A DNA stretch of 64,000 nt from an uncultured bacterium (GTDB lineage: Bacteria; Planctomycetota; UBA1135; GCA-002686595). The translations under genes were made by a program, and so were the position numbers. Positions 57,548 to 64,000 of this stretch are shown in pieces (position 1 is the stretch's first letter; each line of letters begins with the position of its first letter). Location: positions 1 to 64,000 of the forward strand of contig CALCXM010000031.1 of NCBI GenBank assembly GCA_937905825.1. The letters run 5' to 3'. The notes below the pieces were generated by a model, which saw only the letters and a program-made list of their open reading frames with translations, was not told the origin of the DNA and did not search any database.

Positions 57548-58042
57548 ATGAGCCCCCGGAGCCAACGGGCTTTCGTGGCCTTGGGGAGCAACTTGGGGGA
57601 CTCCCCAGAACTTCTGCGCAGTGCCTTGGTGCAGTTGGCAGAGCTCCCGGACACAACACTCGTGGCCCAATCGAGTCTGCAGCGTACAGCGCCCGTGGGC
57701 GGCCCGGCGGGACAGTCGGACTACTTGAACGCGGTCGCCGAATTGAGCACGCAGCTCGCACCCCCAGAACTGTTGCGCGCCTTGCAAGCCATCGAAACGA
57801 GTCACGGTCGTGATCGAGCGCGGGAGGAACGCTGGGGACCTCGACGCTTGGATTTGGATCTCCTGCTGGTGGGGGACGACAGAGTGCTTAGCGCTGAATT
57901 GGAGCTGCCCCACCCGCGCATGGAAGAGCGCTCCTTCGTGTTGGAGCCCTTGGCCGAGTTGTGTCCAGAATTGTTGCTGCCCAAGTGTCAACAAACCGTG
58001 CGCGAGCGTTGCGCGGTGCTGCGTCAGGAAGTCAGCGCATGA
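57548..58042 (+). CDS. folK: 2-amino-4-hydroxy-6-hydroxymethyldihydropteridine diphosphokinase
   Basis: FolK (HPPK) transfers pyrophosphate from ATP to 6-hydroxymethyl-7,8-dihydropterin in folate synthesis. The 164-residue product has the N-terminal AFVALGSNLGDSPELL (8-23), QRTAPVGGPAGQSDYLNAVAEL and the signature RWGPRRLDLDLLL (95-107). It also has the LPHPRMEERSFVLEPLAEL end region. It sits 2 bp after pssA and its stop overlaps the panC start (ATGA), so folK, panC and ispE form a coupled operon. Confidence 0.95.
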   Translation: MSPRSQRAFVALGSNLGDSPELLRSALVQLAELPDTTLVAQSSLQRTAPVGGPAGQSDYLNAVAELSTQLAPPELLRALQAIETSHGRDRAREERWGPRRLDLDLLLVGDDRVLSAELELPHPRMEERSFVLEPLAELCPELLLPKCQQTVRERCAVLRQEVSA

Positions 58043-58959
58043 TCGAACGTCTAGAAGCTCCCGCAGACGCTCGCGCCTGGTGCGCGCAGCAACGTGCGGC
58101 GGGCAAGACCATCGGCTTTGTGCCGACCATGGGAGCCTTGCATGCGGGCCATCTCTCCCTCGTGCAGCAGGCGCTGCAAGAGAACGATGTGGTTTGCGTC
58201 AGCGTCTTCGTGAATCCTTTGCAGTTCGATGAAAGTGCGGACCTGATCGCCTACCCGCGCGACTGGGACGGGGACGTGGCGCTCTTGCAGGCCTGCGGTT
58301 GCCAGATGGTCTTCACGGGCACCCTTGCGCAGTTCTTTCCCGATGAGCTCGATGGGCAAGGCAAGTTTCCGGCCAGCGCGCTCAAGGACCCGGGCCCCGG
58401 TGCCCTCGGTTTGGAAGGCTCCACCCGCGATGGTCACTTCGAAGGGGTCGCCACGATCGTCGAACGACTCTTCGAAGTGGTGCAACCGACCCGCGCCTAC
58501 TTTGGACAGAAGGACTTTCAACAGACCCTGGTGGCGCGCTATCTGGTGCGCGCGGGCGACACGCCCCGGGTGGTGATCTGCCCAATCTCCCGGGAAGAAT
58601 CAGGCTTGGCTCGCTCCTCACGCAACGAACGCTTGAGCGCCGAAGAGCGCGCAGGCGCCGTGTTCCTCTCGCAAGCCCTCGCGCGCTGCGCGCAAGCTTG
58701 GCAAGCGGGGGAGCGCAGGGCCGCGCAACTCGAAGCCATCTTGCAAAGCTCGATTCTCAATTCGGGTCGCGCCTTCGACTACGCCGCCGTTCGCAACCCC
58801 GCAGCGTGGAGTGTTGAGATGCCTGAAGGTGAGCTTGCCGAAGCGGTCGCCGTGGTGGCGGCGCGGGTCGGACCGGTGCGCCTCTTGGACAATCACCTTT
58901 TGGCGGATCCCTTCCCGCAGCCGCCCGTCGGCGCTTGCTCGCAGGCCAAGCAATCGTGA
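58039..58959 (+). CDS. panC: pantoate--beta-alanine ligase
   Basis: PanC condenses pantoate and beta-alanine with ATP to make pantothenate, the vitamin B5 precursor of coenzyme A. The 306-residue product has the HxGH-type nucleotide-binding motif PTMGALHAGHLSLV (HAGH, 35-38), VFVNPLQFDESADLIAYPRD, a G-rich loop and YFGQKDFQQ. It also has the KMSKS-like segment LARSSRNERLS. The last 15 residues (PFPQPPVGACSQAKQ) extend past the family end. It overlaps folK by 4 bp and ispE by 4 bp. Confidence 0.96.
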   Translation: MIERLEAPADARAWCAQQRAAGKTIGFVPTMGALHAGHLSLVQQALQENDVVCVSVFVNPLQFDESADLIAYPRDWDGDVALLQACGCQMVFTGTLAQFFPDELDGQGKFPASALKDPGPGALGLEGSTRDGHFEGVATIVERLFEVVQPTRAYFGQKDFQQTLVARYLVRAGDTPRVVICPISREESGLARSSRNERLSAEERAGAVFLSQALARCAQAWQAGERRAAQLEAILQSSILNSGRAFDYAAVRNPAAWSVEMPEGELAEAVAVVAARVGPVRLLDNHLLADPFPQPPVGACSQAKQS

Positions 58960-59906
58960 ACGACTTCGGTGCCCGGCAGAGCGCTCCCGGGGAGTGGACC
59001 GTCCAAGCCCCGGCCAAGATCAACCTTTGGCTGAAGATTCATGGAGCCCGTCCGGACGGCTACCACGACTTGTCCACGGTCATGCTGGCCCTCGATTGCC
59101 AGGACATCCTGCGCGGCCGCTGCACGAACTCGGACAGCATCGAACTGCGCGTGGAAGGCCCGCAAGCTTCCGCCGACATCCCCACGGACGAACGCAACCT
59201 GGTTTGGAAATCCCTGGCTGCCCTGCGCGCTCTCGCCCGGGAACGCGGCGCCGCGCAGGTCCCGGGCTTTGAGGTCGTCCTGCACAAAAACATCCCAAGC
59301 CAAGCGGGAATGGGCGGCGGAAGCTCGGACGCTGCCGCCGCCTTGGTTTTGGGAGAGCGCTTGCTAGGACTCGCTGGGGGAGACGAGTGGAAACGCCAAC
59401 TGCTGGGCGGCCTCGGCGCCGACTGCAGCTTCTTCCAAGAAGTGGGCAGCTCCGGCCTGGCCTTCTGTGAAGGCATCGGCGATTCGGTCACGCCCTGGAA
59501 CGGAGTGCCGCCCGACTGGCAGATCCTCTTCGTGGTGCCCGAGGTGACTTGCCCGACGGGCCCCGTTTTCTCGGCCTTGCCTCGAGTCCAAGCCGTGGCG
59601 GGGGAGTTGCCCTTTGAAAGCGTCGAGCAACTGAACGCTCTGTCCCTTCGCGAGCTGCGCGCCGCCTGCGCCACGGACTTGGAACCTGCGGCCCTCGCAG
59701 CCGTCCCCGCGCTCATGGAATGGCGCGAGCTGCTCGACAGCCTGGGCCTGCAACACATGCGGCTCAGCGGCAGCGGCTCGGCCTTCTTTGGGGTGCACAA
59801 AAGCGCAGCATCCGCGCGTGAGGATTTAGTCCTGTTGTCGAAGGCCGTCGAAGCAAAAGACTGGAAAGCACGGGCGATCGGCGTCGCCCAGCCGGCCGCC
59901 CGCTAG
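58956..59906 (+). CDS. ispE: 4-(cytidine 5'-diphospho)-2-C-methyl-D-erythritol kinase
   Basis: IspE is the GHMP kinase of the non-mevalonate (MEP) isoprenoid pathway. The 316-residue product has the substrate motif VQAPAKINLWLKI (PAKIN, 19-23), ARPDGYHDLSTVM and the ATP loop AGMGGGSSDAAAALVL (118-128 region). It also has a C-terminal LSGSGSAFFGV. The start is GTG at 58956, overlapping the panC stop (GTGA); a TTG at 58935 would give seven more residues. A SpoVG-family gene follows 78 bp downstream. Confidence 0.94.
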   Translation: MNDFGARQSAPGEWTVQAPAKINLWLKIHGARPDGYHDLSTVMLALDCQDILRGRCTNSDSIELRVEGPQASADIPTDERNLVWKSLAALRALARERGAAQVPGFEVVLHKNIPSQAGMGGGSSDAAAALVLGERLLGLAGGDEWKRQLLGGLGADCSFFQEVGSSGLAFCEGIGDSVTPWNGVPPDWQILFVVPEVTCPTGPVFSALPRVQAVAGELPFESVEQLNALSLRELRAACATDLEPAALAAVPALMEWRELLDSLGLQHMRLSGSGSAFFGVHKSAASAREDLVLLSKAVEAKDWKARAIGVAQPAAR

Positions 59907-59963
59907 GCCTCAAAAATCTGCACGAGGTTTTTTGCCCCAGTGCGCCGGGATGTTTCGGATGTG

Positions 59964-59977
59964 GCCCCTACGGGGGC
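59964..59977 (+). promoter_or_regulatory. UACG-tetraloop hairpin before the SpoVG-family start
   Basis: GCCCC (59964-59968) and GGGGC (59973-59977) enclose a TACG loop. In RNA this is a UNCG-class tetraloop with the favourable C-G closing pair. The G-rich arm is the only candidate ribosome binding site and ends 7 nt before the TTG start at 59985, so folding would hide it. This could limit translation. Confidence 0.4.
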
Positions 59978-59984
59978 TTATTAC

Positions 59985-60434
59985 TTGCTAAACATCACTG
60001 AGATACGCGTCAAATTAGTTCACGGAACGAGCGACAAGCTGTGTGGCTTCGCGAGCATCACTTTAGAAGGTGCGATCGTTATCCGTGACATCAAAATCAT
60101 CTGCGGCGAGGGCGGCATGTTCGTCGCCATGCCCAGTCGAAAGCTGTGCGATCGTTGTCCACGCTGCAGCGGAAAAAACCACGTGCGCAGCCGCTATTGC
60201 GGAGACTGTGGCAGCCGCCTGGCCCGCGACCGAGCGCACCAAGACGACCGGGCCCGACCGCGGCTCTACGCCGACATAGCGCACCCGATCAACCAATCCT
60301 CGCGCAAGTACTTCGAGCGCGCGATCCTCGACGCCTACGAAGAAGAACTCAAAGCCTCCAAAACCGAAGGCTACGTGGCCACCGAGTTCGACGACATGGA
60401 CTACCACGCCTGGTCCGCGAGCATGGCGGATTAG
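59985..60434 (+). CDS. SpoVG-family protein with inserted zinc ribbon
   Basis: A 149-residue protein with the SpoVG fold split by an insertion. Residues 1-52 match the SpoVG N-terminal half (LNITEIRVKLV; GFASITLEGAIVIRDIKII; GGMFVAMPSRK) and 97-125 match the C-terminal half (DIAHPINQSSRKYFERAILDAYEEEL). Between them, where ordinary SpoVG has only a short loop, is a zinc ribbon with CPRC (58-61) and CGDC (72-75), plus Cys55, and a basic stretch. SpoVG proteins bind RNA or DNA and affect many genes. I chose the TTG start at 59985 because it matches the SpoVG beginning; GTG at 59940 is possible. It is near ispE, as in Bacillus. Confidence 0.82.
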   Translation: MLNITEIRVKLVHGTSDKLCGFASITLEGAIVIRDIKIICGEGGMFVAMPSRKLCDRCPRCSGKNHVRSRYCGDCGSRLARDRAHQDDRARPRLYADIAHPINQSSRKYFERAILDAYEEELKASKTEGYVATEFDDMDYHAWSASMAD

Positions 60435-60449
60435 GGAGCGAGTGGGGAC

Positions 60450-60465
60450 AGCCTGCGCGCAGGCT
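60450..60465. terminator. palindrome between convergent genes
   Basis: A perfect 16-bp palindrome, AGCCTGCG/CGCAGGCT, lies in the 108-bp gap between the convergent SpoVG-family gene and the helical-repeat gene. As RNA it would fold with a CGCG loop. It is followed on the plus strand by CCGCGTTTGT, not a good T tract. A bidirectional terminator role is plausible from position only. Confidence 0.4.
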
Positions 60466-60542
60466 CCGCGTTTGTGCTGGCTGCTGCCCGGCTTCGTTCC
60501 ATTTGCGAATGGGTTTGTGGGAACTCAGAAGGGGACCGAGCT

Positions 60543-61970
60543 TCAGTCGTCCTCCTCATGCCGCAGTAGGTCGCGCAGTTCCTCCGGATCTTTGGACAAA
60601 TCTTGGTGAGTCAGAGCTAGCTGCGCTTGCGCTGCTGACCCGTGCCTAGCGAGCGTAACCAGAGCAAGCTGCATGGCGTCACTGCCGGGAGAGAGTCTCT
60701 GAATGCTCTTCGCGAGGCTGCCAAGGACAACCTCCCGTTCGCGGAATGGCATGACTTGTCGGTCCAACCGACCGGTCATGCGTCGCGCTGTCTCGAGCAC
60801 ACTCGCACTGGCTTGTGCTTCGGAAGCCAGCTCGAGTTGGCTTTGCGCCGTGAGCAACTCTCCGAGTTCACGACAGTGCTTTGCATCGGCCAGGGCCTTG
60901 CTGAGATTCCGAATGGCCGTGGAATCCTCCGATAGTAAAACAGAGGCCACCTGTGCCAAAGCCAGCTCATCACCGGTGCCGATCAGGGCCGCCCAGGCAG
61001 AGCGCGCGAGGTATCCACCGTACACGCCTCGGACTGGCCCGGTGGCGATTTCCAGGAGTTCCCCATTGAGTAGAGAGTCGCCATCCAGGCTCATCTCTTC
61101 CATTCCACCTCGGGCCTGGCCGAGCCCAGCTAGGCTCTCGGAAATCAAGCGGCGTTTCTGGTCCAAATCCTTCGACCTGGCAACGAGTCCCCAGGCTTTT
61201 GGCCCGGACATCCCGTCGGAGAAGAACTCCATGTTCTCGAGGACGAGCTCGATGTGCTGCTCGCTCGGTTCTTGGATGGACTCGAGCAGAAAGGAGTAGA
61301 GCAGCTCCGGATCACCGGAGTTTGAATCCAATCCCTGATTCAGCTCTAGGCTGCTCGCTAGCAGTGAGCCCAATGCCTCAGACTCACCTCGCAAACCCAG
61401 GGCGAAGATCGCCGCGGTCGTTTGCTTCCGATGGGAGCGGATCGGGTACTGGCTTTCGAGCAGCGCTTGGGGCCGGCAGAGGCTTTTCACCAGCTCAGTC
61501 CCGCCCGCGTCCCAATCCTTCGCCCAGACCGTTCCGAGGATCAGCGCGGTGTTCATCGAATCTGTCTGCCCAAGGGCAGCGAGGGCGCCTGCAAAGTCGT
61601 TCACTCGATAGCCACCCGCTTGGATCTTTGCGGCGAGCGCACTGAGGTCCAGGCCCTCGCCGTTCAAGCTGTGCAGGTCGAAGCGAAACTCCATGGGCCC
61701 CAGGCTTCGAATGTCCTCTAGCAAATCCATGGCCCGGTCGCGCACTTGTTCTTCCCGAAGCGAAGCGCTTGCCCCGACAGTTGTGTTCTCCAGGGGGATT
61801 CGATTGGCCGTTGGAGTCCGAGCCAGAGCGTTCACGAATTCAGCGCCGGGGGCATGGGGGCTGGGCACCTTGAGCGCTGTCTTCTGATCCTTACCAAAAA
61901 CTCCGCTCGCCCAAACCGCGAAGAGCGCGGCCAACAGGCCGAGTGCGATTGCCATTCTGCGGATCGTCAT
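60543..61970 (-). CDS. exported helical protein of unknown function
   Basis: A 475-residue protein with an N-terminal hydrophobic signal/anchor segment (MTIRRMAIALGLLAALFAVWASGVFG). The rest is predicted helical with irregular HEAT-like pairs, such as ALGLRGESEALGSLLASSL and SAWAALIGTGDELALAQVASVLL. No catalytic or binding motif is visible, and I do not recognise the family. I chose the ATG at 61970, close to the hydrophobic segment, over a start at 61994. It lies alone, convergent with the SpoVG-family gene and divergent from the ydeI-like gene. Confidence 0.7.
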   Translation of the reverse strand: MTIRRMAIALGLLAALFAVWASGVFGKDQKTALKVPSPHAPGAEFVNALARTPTANRIPLENTTVGASASLREEQVRDRAMDLLEDIRSLGPMEFRFDLHSLNGEGLDLSALAAKIQAGGYRVNDFAGALAALGQTDSMNTALILGTVWAKDWDAGGTELVKSLCRPQALLESQYPIRSHRKQTTAAIFALGLRGESEALGSLLASSLELNQGLDSNSGDPELLYSFLLESIQEPSEQHIELVLENMEFFSDGMSGPKAWGLVARSKDLDQKRRLISESLAGLGQARGGMEEMSLDGDSLLNGELLEIATGPVRGVYGGYLARSAWAALIGTGDELALAQVASVLLSEDSTAIRNLSKALADAKHCRELGELLTAQSQLELASEAQASASVLETARRMTGRLDRQVMPFREREVVLGSLAKSIQRLSPGSDAMQLALVTLARHGSAAQAQLALTHQDLSKDPEELRDLLRHEEDD

Positions 61971-62313
61971 TGGTCGTGCCTTTCTGCTTCTCACGAGAGT
62001 CTCGCCAAGTCGAGTTCCCAGGTTCTACACGGTCTCGCGATCTCTGTGGCCAACGAATTCATCTCGGGGGTTAAGATCGGGCCCCATCCATGGATCCTTG
62101 GCCGGCGAGATGTCCCTTCCAAAATCGAAGAGATCGCGGTTCAGCTTCCCTTGTTGCAGGAGGTTCGTGTGCTCCATGGGAAAGACTTCGCAGTACTCTG
62201 GAGTCGCAGCGTTTTGGAACTACCACGGCCTGAATAGGTGCCGCAAGGATTGCCGGGCCGGGAGGGTCCGGTGCACAGACGGCCAACGGATTCATTCCTA
62301 GGAGGAATGCACG
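61971..62313. other. divergent intergenic region with ribosome-binding-site hairpin
   Basis: This 343-bp gap serves the helical-repeat gene (minus) and the ydeI-like gene (plus). Just before the latter, CATTCCT (62293-62299) pairs with AGGAATG (62303-62309) around a 3-nt loop. The strong Shine-Dalgarno AGGAGG overlaps loop and stem, 5-12 nt before the ATG at 62314. A plus-strand frame from GTG 62046 to 62237 could encode about 63 residues (VANEFISGVKIGPH onward), but has no ribosome binding site or family; I do not call it a gene. Confidence 0.45.
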
Positions 62314-62781
62314 ATGCCCTCGTTTTCAACCCAACTCGTCCCGGGGGCCAAGCGCCCCTACGACTCCTGGACCTTTGTTGTCGTTCCCGAGAAGATCGTG
62401 GCCAGCTTCGGCTCGAAGCGGCCGCTCGTGCGCGGCACGCTCAATGGCGTGAGCTTTCGGGGCACCGTCAGCAAGGGGGAGGGGGTCTACCGCATGCCGG
62501 TGCCCCAGGCTCTGCAATCCAAGGCCAAGGTCGCGTGCGGTGACCAGGTCCCTGTGTTCATGGAAGTGGATCCCGATCCGCGCCCGGTGGACGTTCCGGA
62601 GGAGCTGCAGGAACTGCTCGACGCCGACGCGGAGCTTGCCAAGCGATTTGCCGGCCTGCCTCCGGCCCATCGCCGTGCCTGGGCCGCCTACGTGGCCGAT
62701 GCGAAGCGCCCGCAGACTCGCGAGCGACGGGTGGCGCAAGCTCCTGACGGGATTCGCAGCAAGAGCTTTCCTGGGGCCTGA
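62314..62781 (+). CDS. DUF1905/YdeI-like protein
   Basis: A 155-residue protein with an N-terminal DUF1905 domain (about 10-90; SWTFVVVPEKIVASFGSKRP, VRGTLNGVSFRGTVSK, GDQVPVFMEVDPDPR). It ends with the YdeI/OmpD-associated tail (about 95-140; VPEELQELLDAD, LPPAHRRAWAAYVADAKRPQTRERR). YdeI-type proteins have been linked to resistance to cationic peptides and to metal or bacteriocin stress, but no mechanism is known. It has a strong Shine-Dalgarno that is part of a small hairpin. It converges with the secreted protein gene downstream. Confidence 0.88.
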   Translation: MPSFSTQLVPGAKRPYDSWTFVVVPEKIVASFGSKRPLVRGTLNGVSFRGTVSKGEGVYRMPVPQALQSKAKVACGDQVPVFMEVDPDPRPVDVPEELQELLDADAELAKRFAGLPPAHRRAWAAYVADAKRPQTRERRVAQAPDGIRSKSFPGA

Positions 62782-62872
62782 CCCGGGGGACGTGGAACTC
62801 CCATGGAACGCGGCCCCCTCCTCGGCCTGTGAATCGAAAAGCTCCGAATCCAAATTCCGTTCCGACACCATG

Positions 62873-62939
62873 GGAGCAGCGCTCGCACCGAAAGACTTGC
62901 CTTCGGTGGGAGCGCTGCTCCTAGAGTGTCCAAGGACAC
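62873..62939. terminator. strong double hairpin between convergent genes
   Basis: GGAGCAGCGCTC (62873-62884) pairs with GAGCGCTGCTCC (62910-62921). After a 2-nt mismatch, ACCGAA (62887-62892) pairs with TTCGGT (62902-62907) around a 9-nt loop. A second hairpin GTGTCC-AA-GGACAC (62926-62939) follows. Position between converging genes suggests a bidirectional transcription end; there is no T tract. Confidence 0.55.
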
Positions 62940-62953
62940 CGCTTCCCGGGGCC

Positions 62954-64000
62954 TTACGGCTCAACCGTCAGCGCAACACCGTTGCTCGTGTTGAATCCAG
63001 TTCCGCAGGGATAGTTCATCTCGCGATAAACCACTTGGAAGTATTGGGTGCTGCCCACGGGGAAGGCACCGCGCGAAAGGATGTTTTGGCCCCAACCGGC
63101 GAGGCCGCCGGAGTCGGAGTAACGCACTCCGAAGGAAACCATGCTGCCGCCGACGCAGCTCAAGCCATCCCCGAAGTAAACCCCAGAGCCGCCGTTGAAG
63201 TTGGCGGTTCCCGAGATCAAGAGGCCCGGGCGATTGGAGGACATGCCGTCGAGGGTGAAGCGCAGGTTGTCCGTAGCCAAGGACGCTCCACCAGAGCCGA
63301 CCAAGCGCGCTCCGGGACCGACGCTGTTGCCACAGCCGCGCTCGAAGCCGCCGAAGTTGCCGCAGGGACAGACGAGTCCGCTGCCGTCACCGAAACAGAA
63401 GGGCGAGCCCGTGTCCGCTTCGTAGTGCACGGTGCCGTTCCAGACACGGGGTGCGAAGGTCGTTGAGAAGGGGTAGGCGATGCCGATGCCTTCGCTGACG
63501 GTCATGTGAATGTTGGTGGCGGCGATGCCCGTGCCGGGACCGTTGGTGTACTTCAGGACGGCGCTGTTGGAGACCGCCACGTAGATGCCCAGACTTTGTC
63601 CGGCGGGGATCGAGAGACCCAGGTTGGCTTGCAGCGGCGTTGGGAGATCGATGCCGTTGCTCACCACGGTTCCGTTGGCGATGAGCGTCCAGGCAGCCGC
63701 GGTCGCTTCGTTGCCGACGTAGCTGTTCGCTGTCGTGTAGATCTCGTAGTTCACCGTTCCGCTGCTGAAGTTGCAGTCCAGGTCGGTGATGACGCAGTTG
63801 CGAATGGCTGCGATGTCGAACATGTTGCCCGTGGACCCGTTGTCCGAGGCAAAGGTCGTGGTCAGGCTTAAGGTGTTGCCCGCTTGGAGGGAGCTCGCCA
63901 AAAGTGCGAGGACTGTCCAGCATTGAAGTGCGCGTTTCGTGGAAGGGAAGGAGGTTTCTCTGGGGGTTGCGGGAACGGCAAGAGGGGTTGGAGTCGTGGA
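62954..64000 (-). CDS. secreted protein with shared C-terminal module, 5' end outside window
   Basis: The frame is open from the window edge (64000) down to the stop at 62954, with no ATG inside the first 30 codons. It should begin beyond the window. A signal-peptide-like segment (KRALQCWTVLALLASSLQA) lies at about 63937-63881. The visible mature part has about 330 residues: a beta-rich region to about 63430, then FCFGDGSGLVCPCGNFGG and a Cys/Gly-rich stretch. It ends in the module RPGLLISGTANF, GDGLSCVGGS, FQVVYRE and the last residues LTVEP. This ending matches the FG-GAP and RCC1-like proteins at 14-18 kb. The protein is probably surface exposed. Confidence 0.82.
   Translation of the reverse strand, partial: STTPTPLAVPATPRETSFPSTKRALQCWTVLALLASSLQAGNTLSLTTTFASDNGSTGNMFDIAAIRNCVITDLDCNFSSGTVNYEIYTTANSYVGNEATAAAWTLIANGTVVSNGIDLPTPLQANLGLSIPAGQSLGIYVAVSNSAVLKYTNGPGTGIAATNIHMTVSEGIGIAYPFSTTFAPRVWNGTVHYEADTGSPFCFGDGSGLVCPCGNFGGFERGCGNSVGPGARLVGSGGASLATDNLRFTLDGMSSNRPGLLISGTANFNGGSGVYFGDGLSCVGGSMVSFGVRYSDSGGLAGWGQNILSRGAFPVGSTQYFQVVYREMNYPCGTGFNTSNGVALTVEP

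Noticed and set aside
62046..62237. A possible 63-residue plus-strand protein
   Set aside because: Starts at GTG without ribosome binding site and has no recognisable family; could be a chance frame.

Overview
The window is bacterial, GC-rich and densely coded, and points to the Planctomycetota. The evidence is a PSD1/cytochrome-c-domain protein paired with a DUF1501 protein, many secreted proteins with PQQ-type propellers, squalene-cyclase-like repeats and FG-GAP or RCC1 repeats, and a MoxR/DUF58/BatA/VWA operon. Three secreted proteins share a C-terminal module of the kind I associate with the Saltatorellus/Engelhardtia (Poly30/Pla133) lineage; that placement is inference. I found no tRNA, rRNA, CRISPR array, insertion sequence or phage gene.

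Layout: (1) 0.1-0.7 kb, an OsmC-like protein. (2) 0.9-10.3 kb, minus strand: nusA, infB, rbfA, then PSD1 and DUF1501 genes in the same orientation; rimP is absent from its usual place. (3) 10.6-14.0 kb: a small sigma-54 activator-like AAA+ protein with degenerate catalytic motifs, start-stop coupled to a secreted HEAT/TPR protein. (4) 14.3-17.8 kb: two secreted repeat proteins, one interrupted by an in-frame TGA. (5) 18.7-24.5 kb, plus strand: housekeeping genes (rlmI, thiS, thiG, CPBP protease, gamma-carbonic anhydrase, larE, a THUMP methyltransferase). (6) 24.5-29.4 kb, minus strand: methyltransferase, SGNH hydrolase and two tandem paralogous secreted alpha/beta hydrolases. (7) 29.7-51.3 kb, minus strand: a lipoprotein with a degenerate peptidase fold and a tight ten-gene operon starting with moxR. 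(8) 51.7-56.1 kb, minus strand: a small unknown protein, a PQQ-like protein, an FtsB/DivIC-like protein and enolase. (9) 56.2-60.4 kb, plus strand: small SH3-like protein, pssA, folK, panC, ispE and a SpoVG protein with an inserted zinc ribbon. (10) 60.5-64 kb: a helical-repeat exported protein, a YdeI-like protein and a 5'-truncated secreted protein.

The most interesting block is the ten-gene operon at 31.3-51.3 kb. Its order is MoxR, DUF58, BatA-like and VWA/GATase-like membrane proteins, a 1575-residue double propeller protein, a squalene-cyclase-like protein, a DUF4175-like membrane protein, a 942-residue coiled-coil protein, an acidic exported protein and a second squalene-cyclase-like protein. 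Nearly all junctions are under 40 bp. It looks like a cytoplasmic AAA+ chaperone coupled to a cell-envelope assembly; the function is unknown. Several genes (infB, eno, the SpoVG gene, the ydeI-like gene) have hairpins at or near the start codon, which may reflect structural control of translation. Many starts are GTG or TTG and several genes lack a recognisable Shine-Dalgarno sequence.
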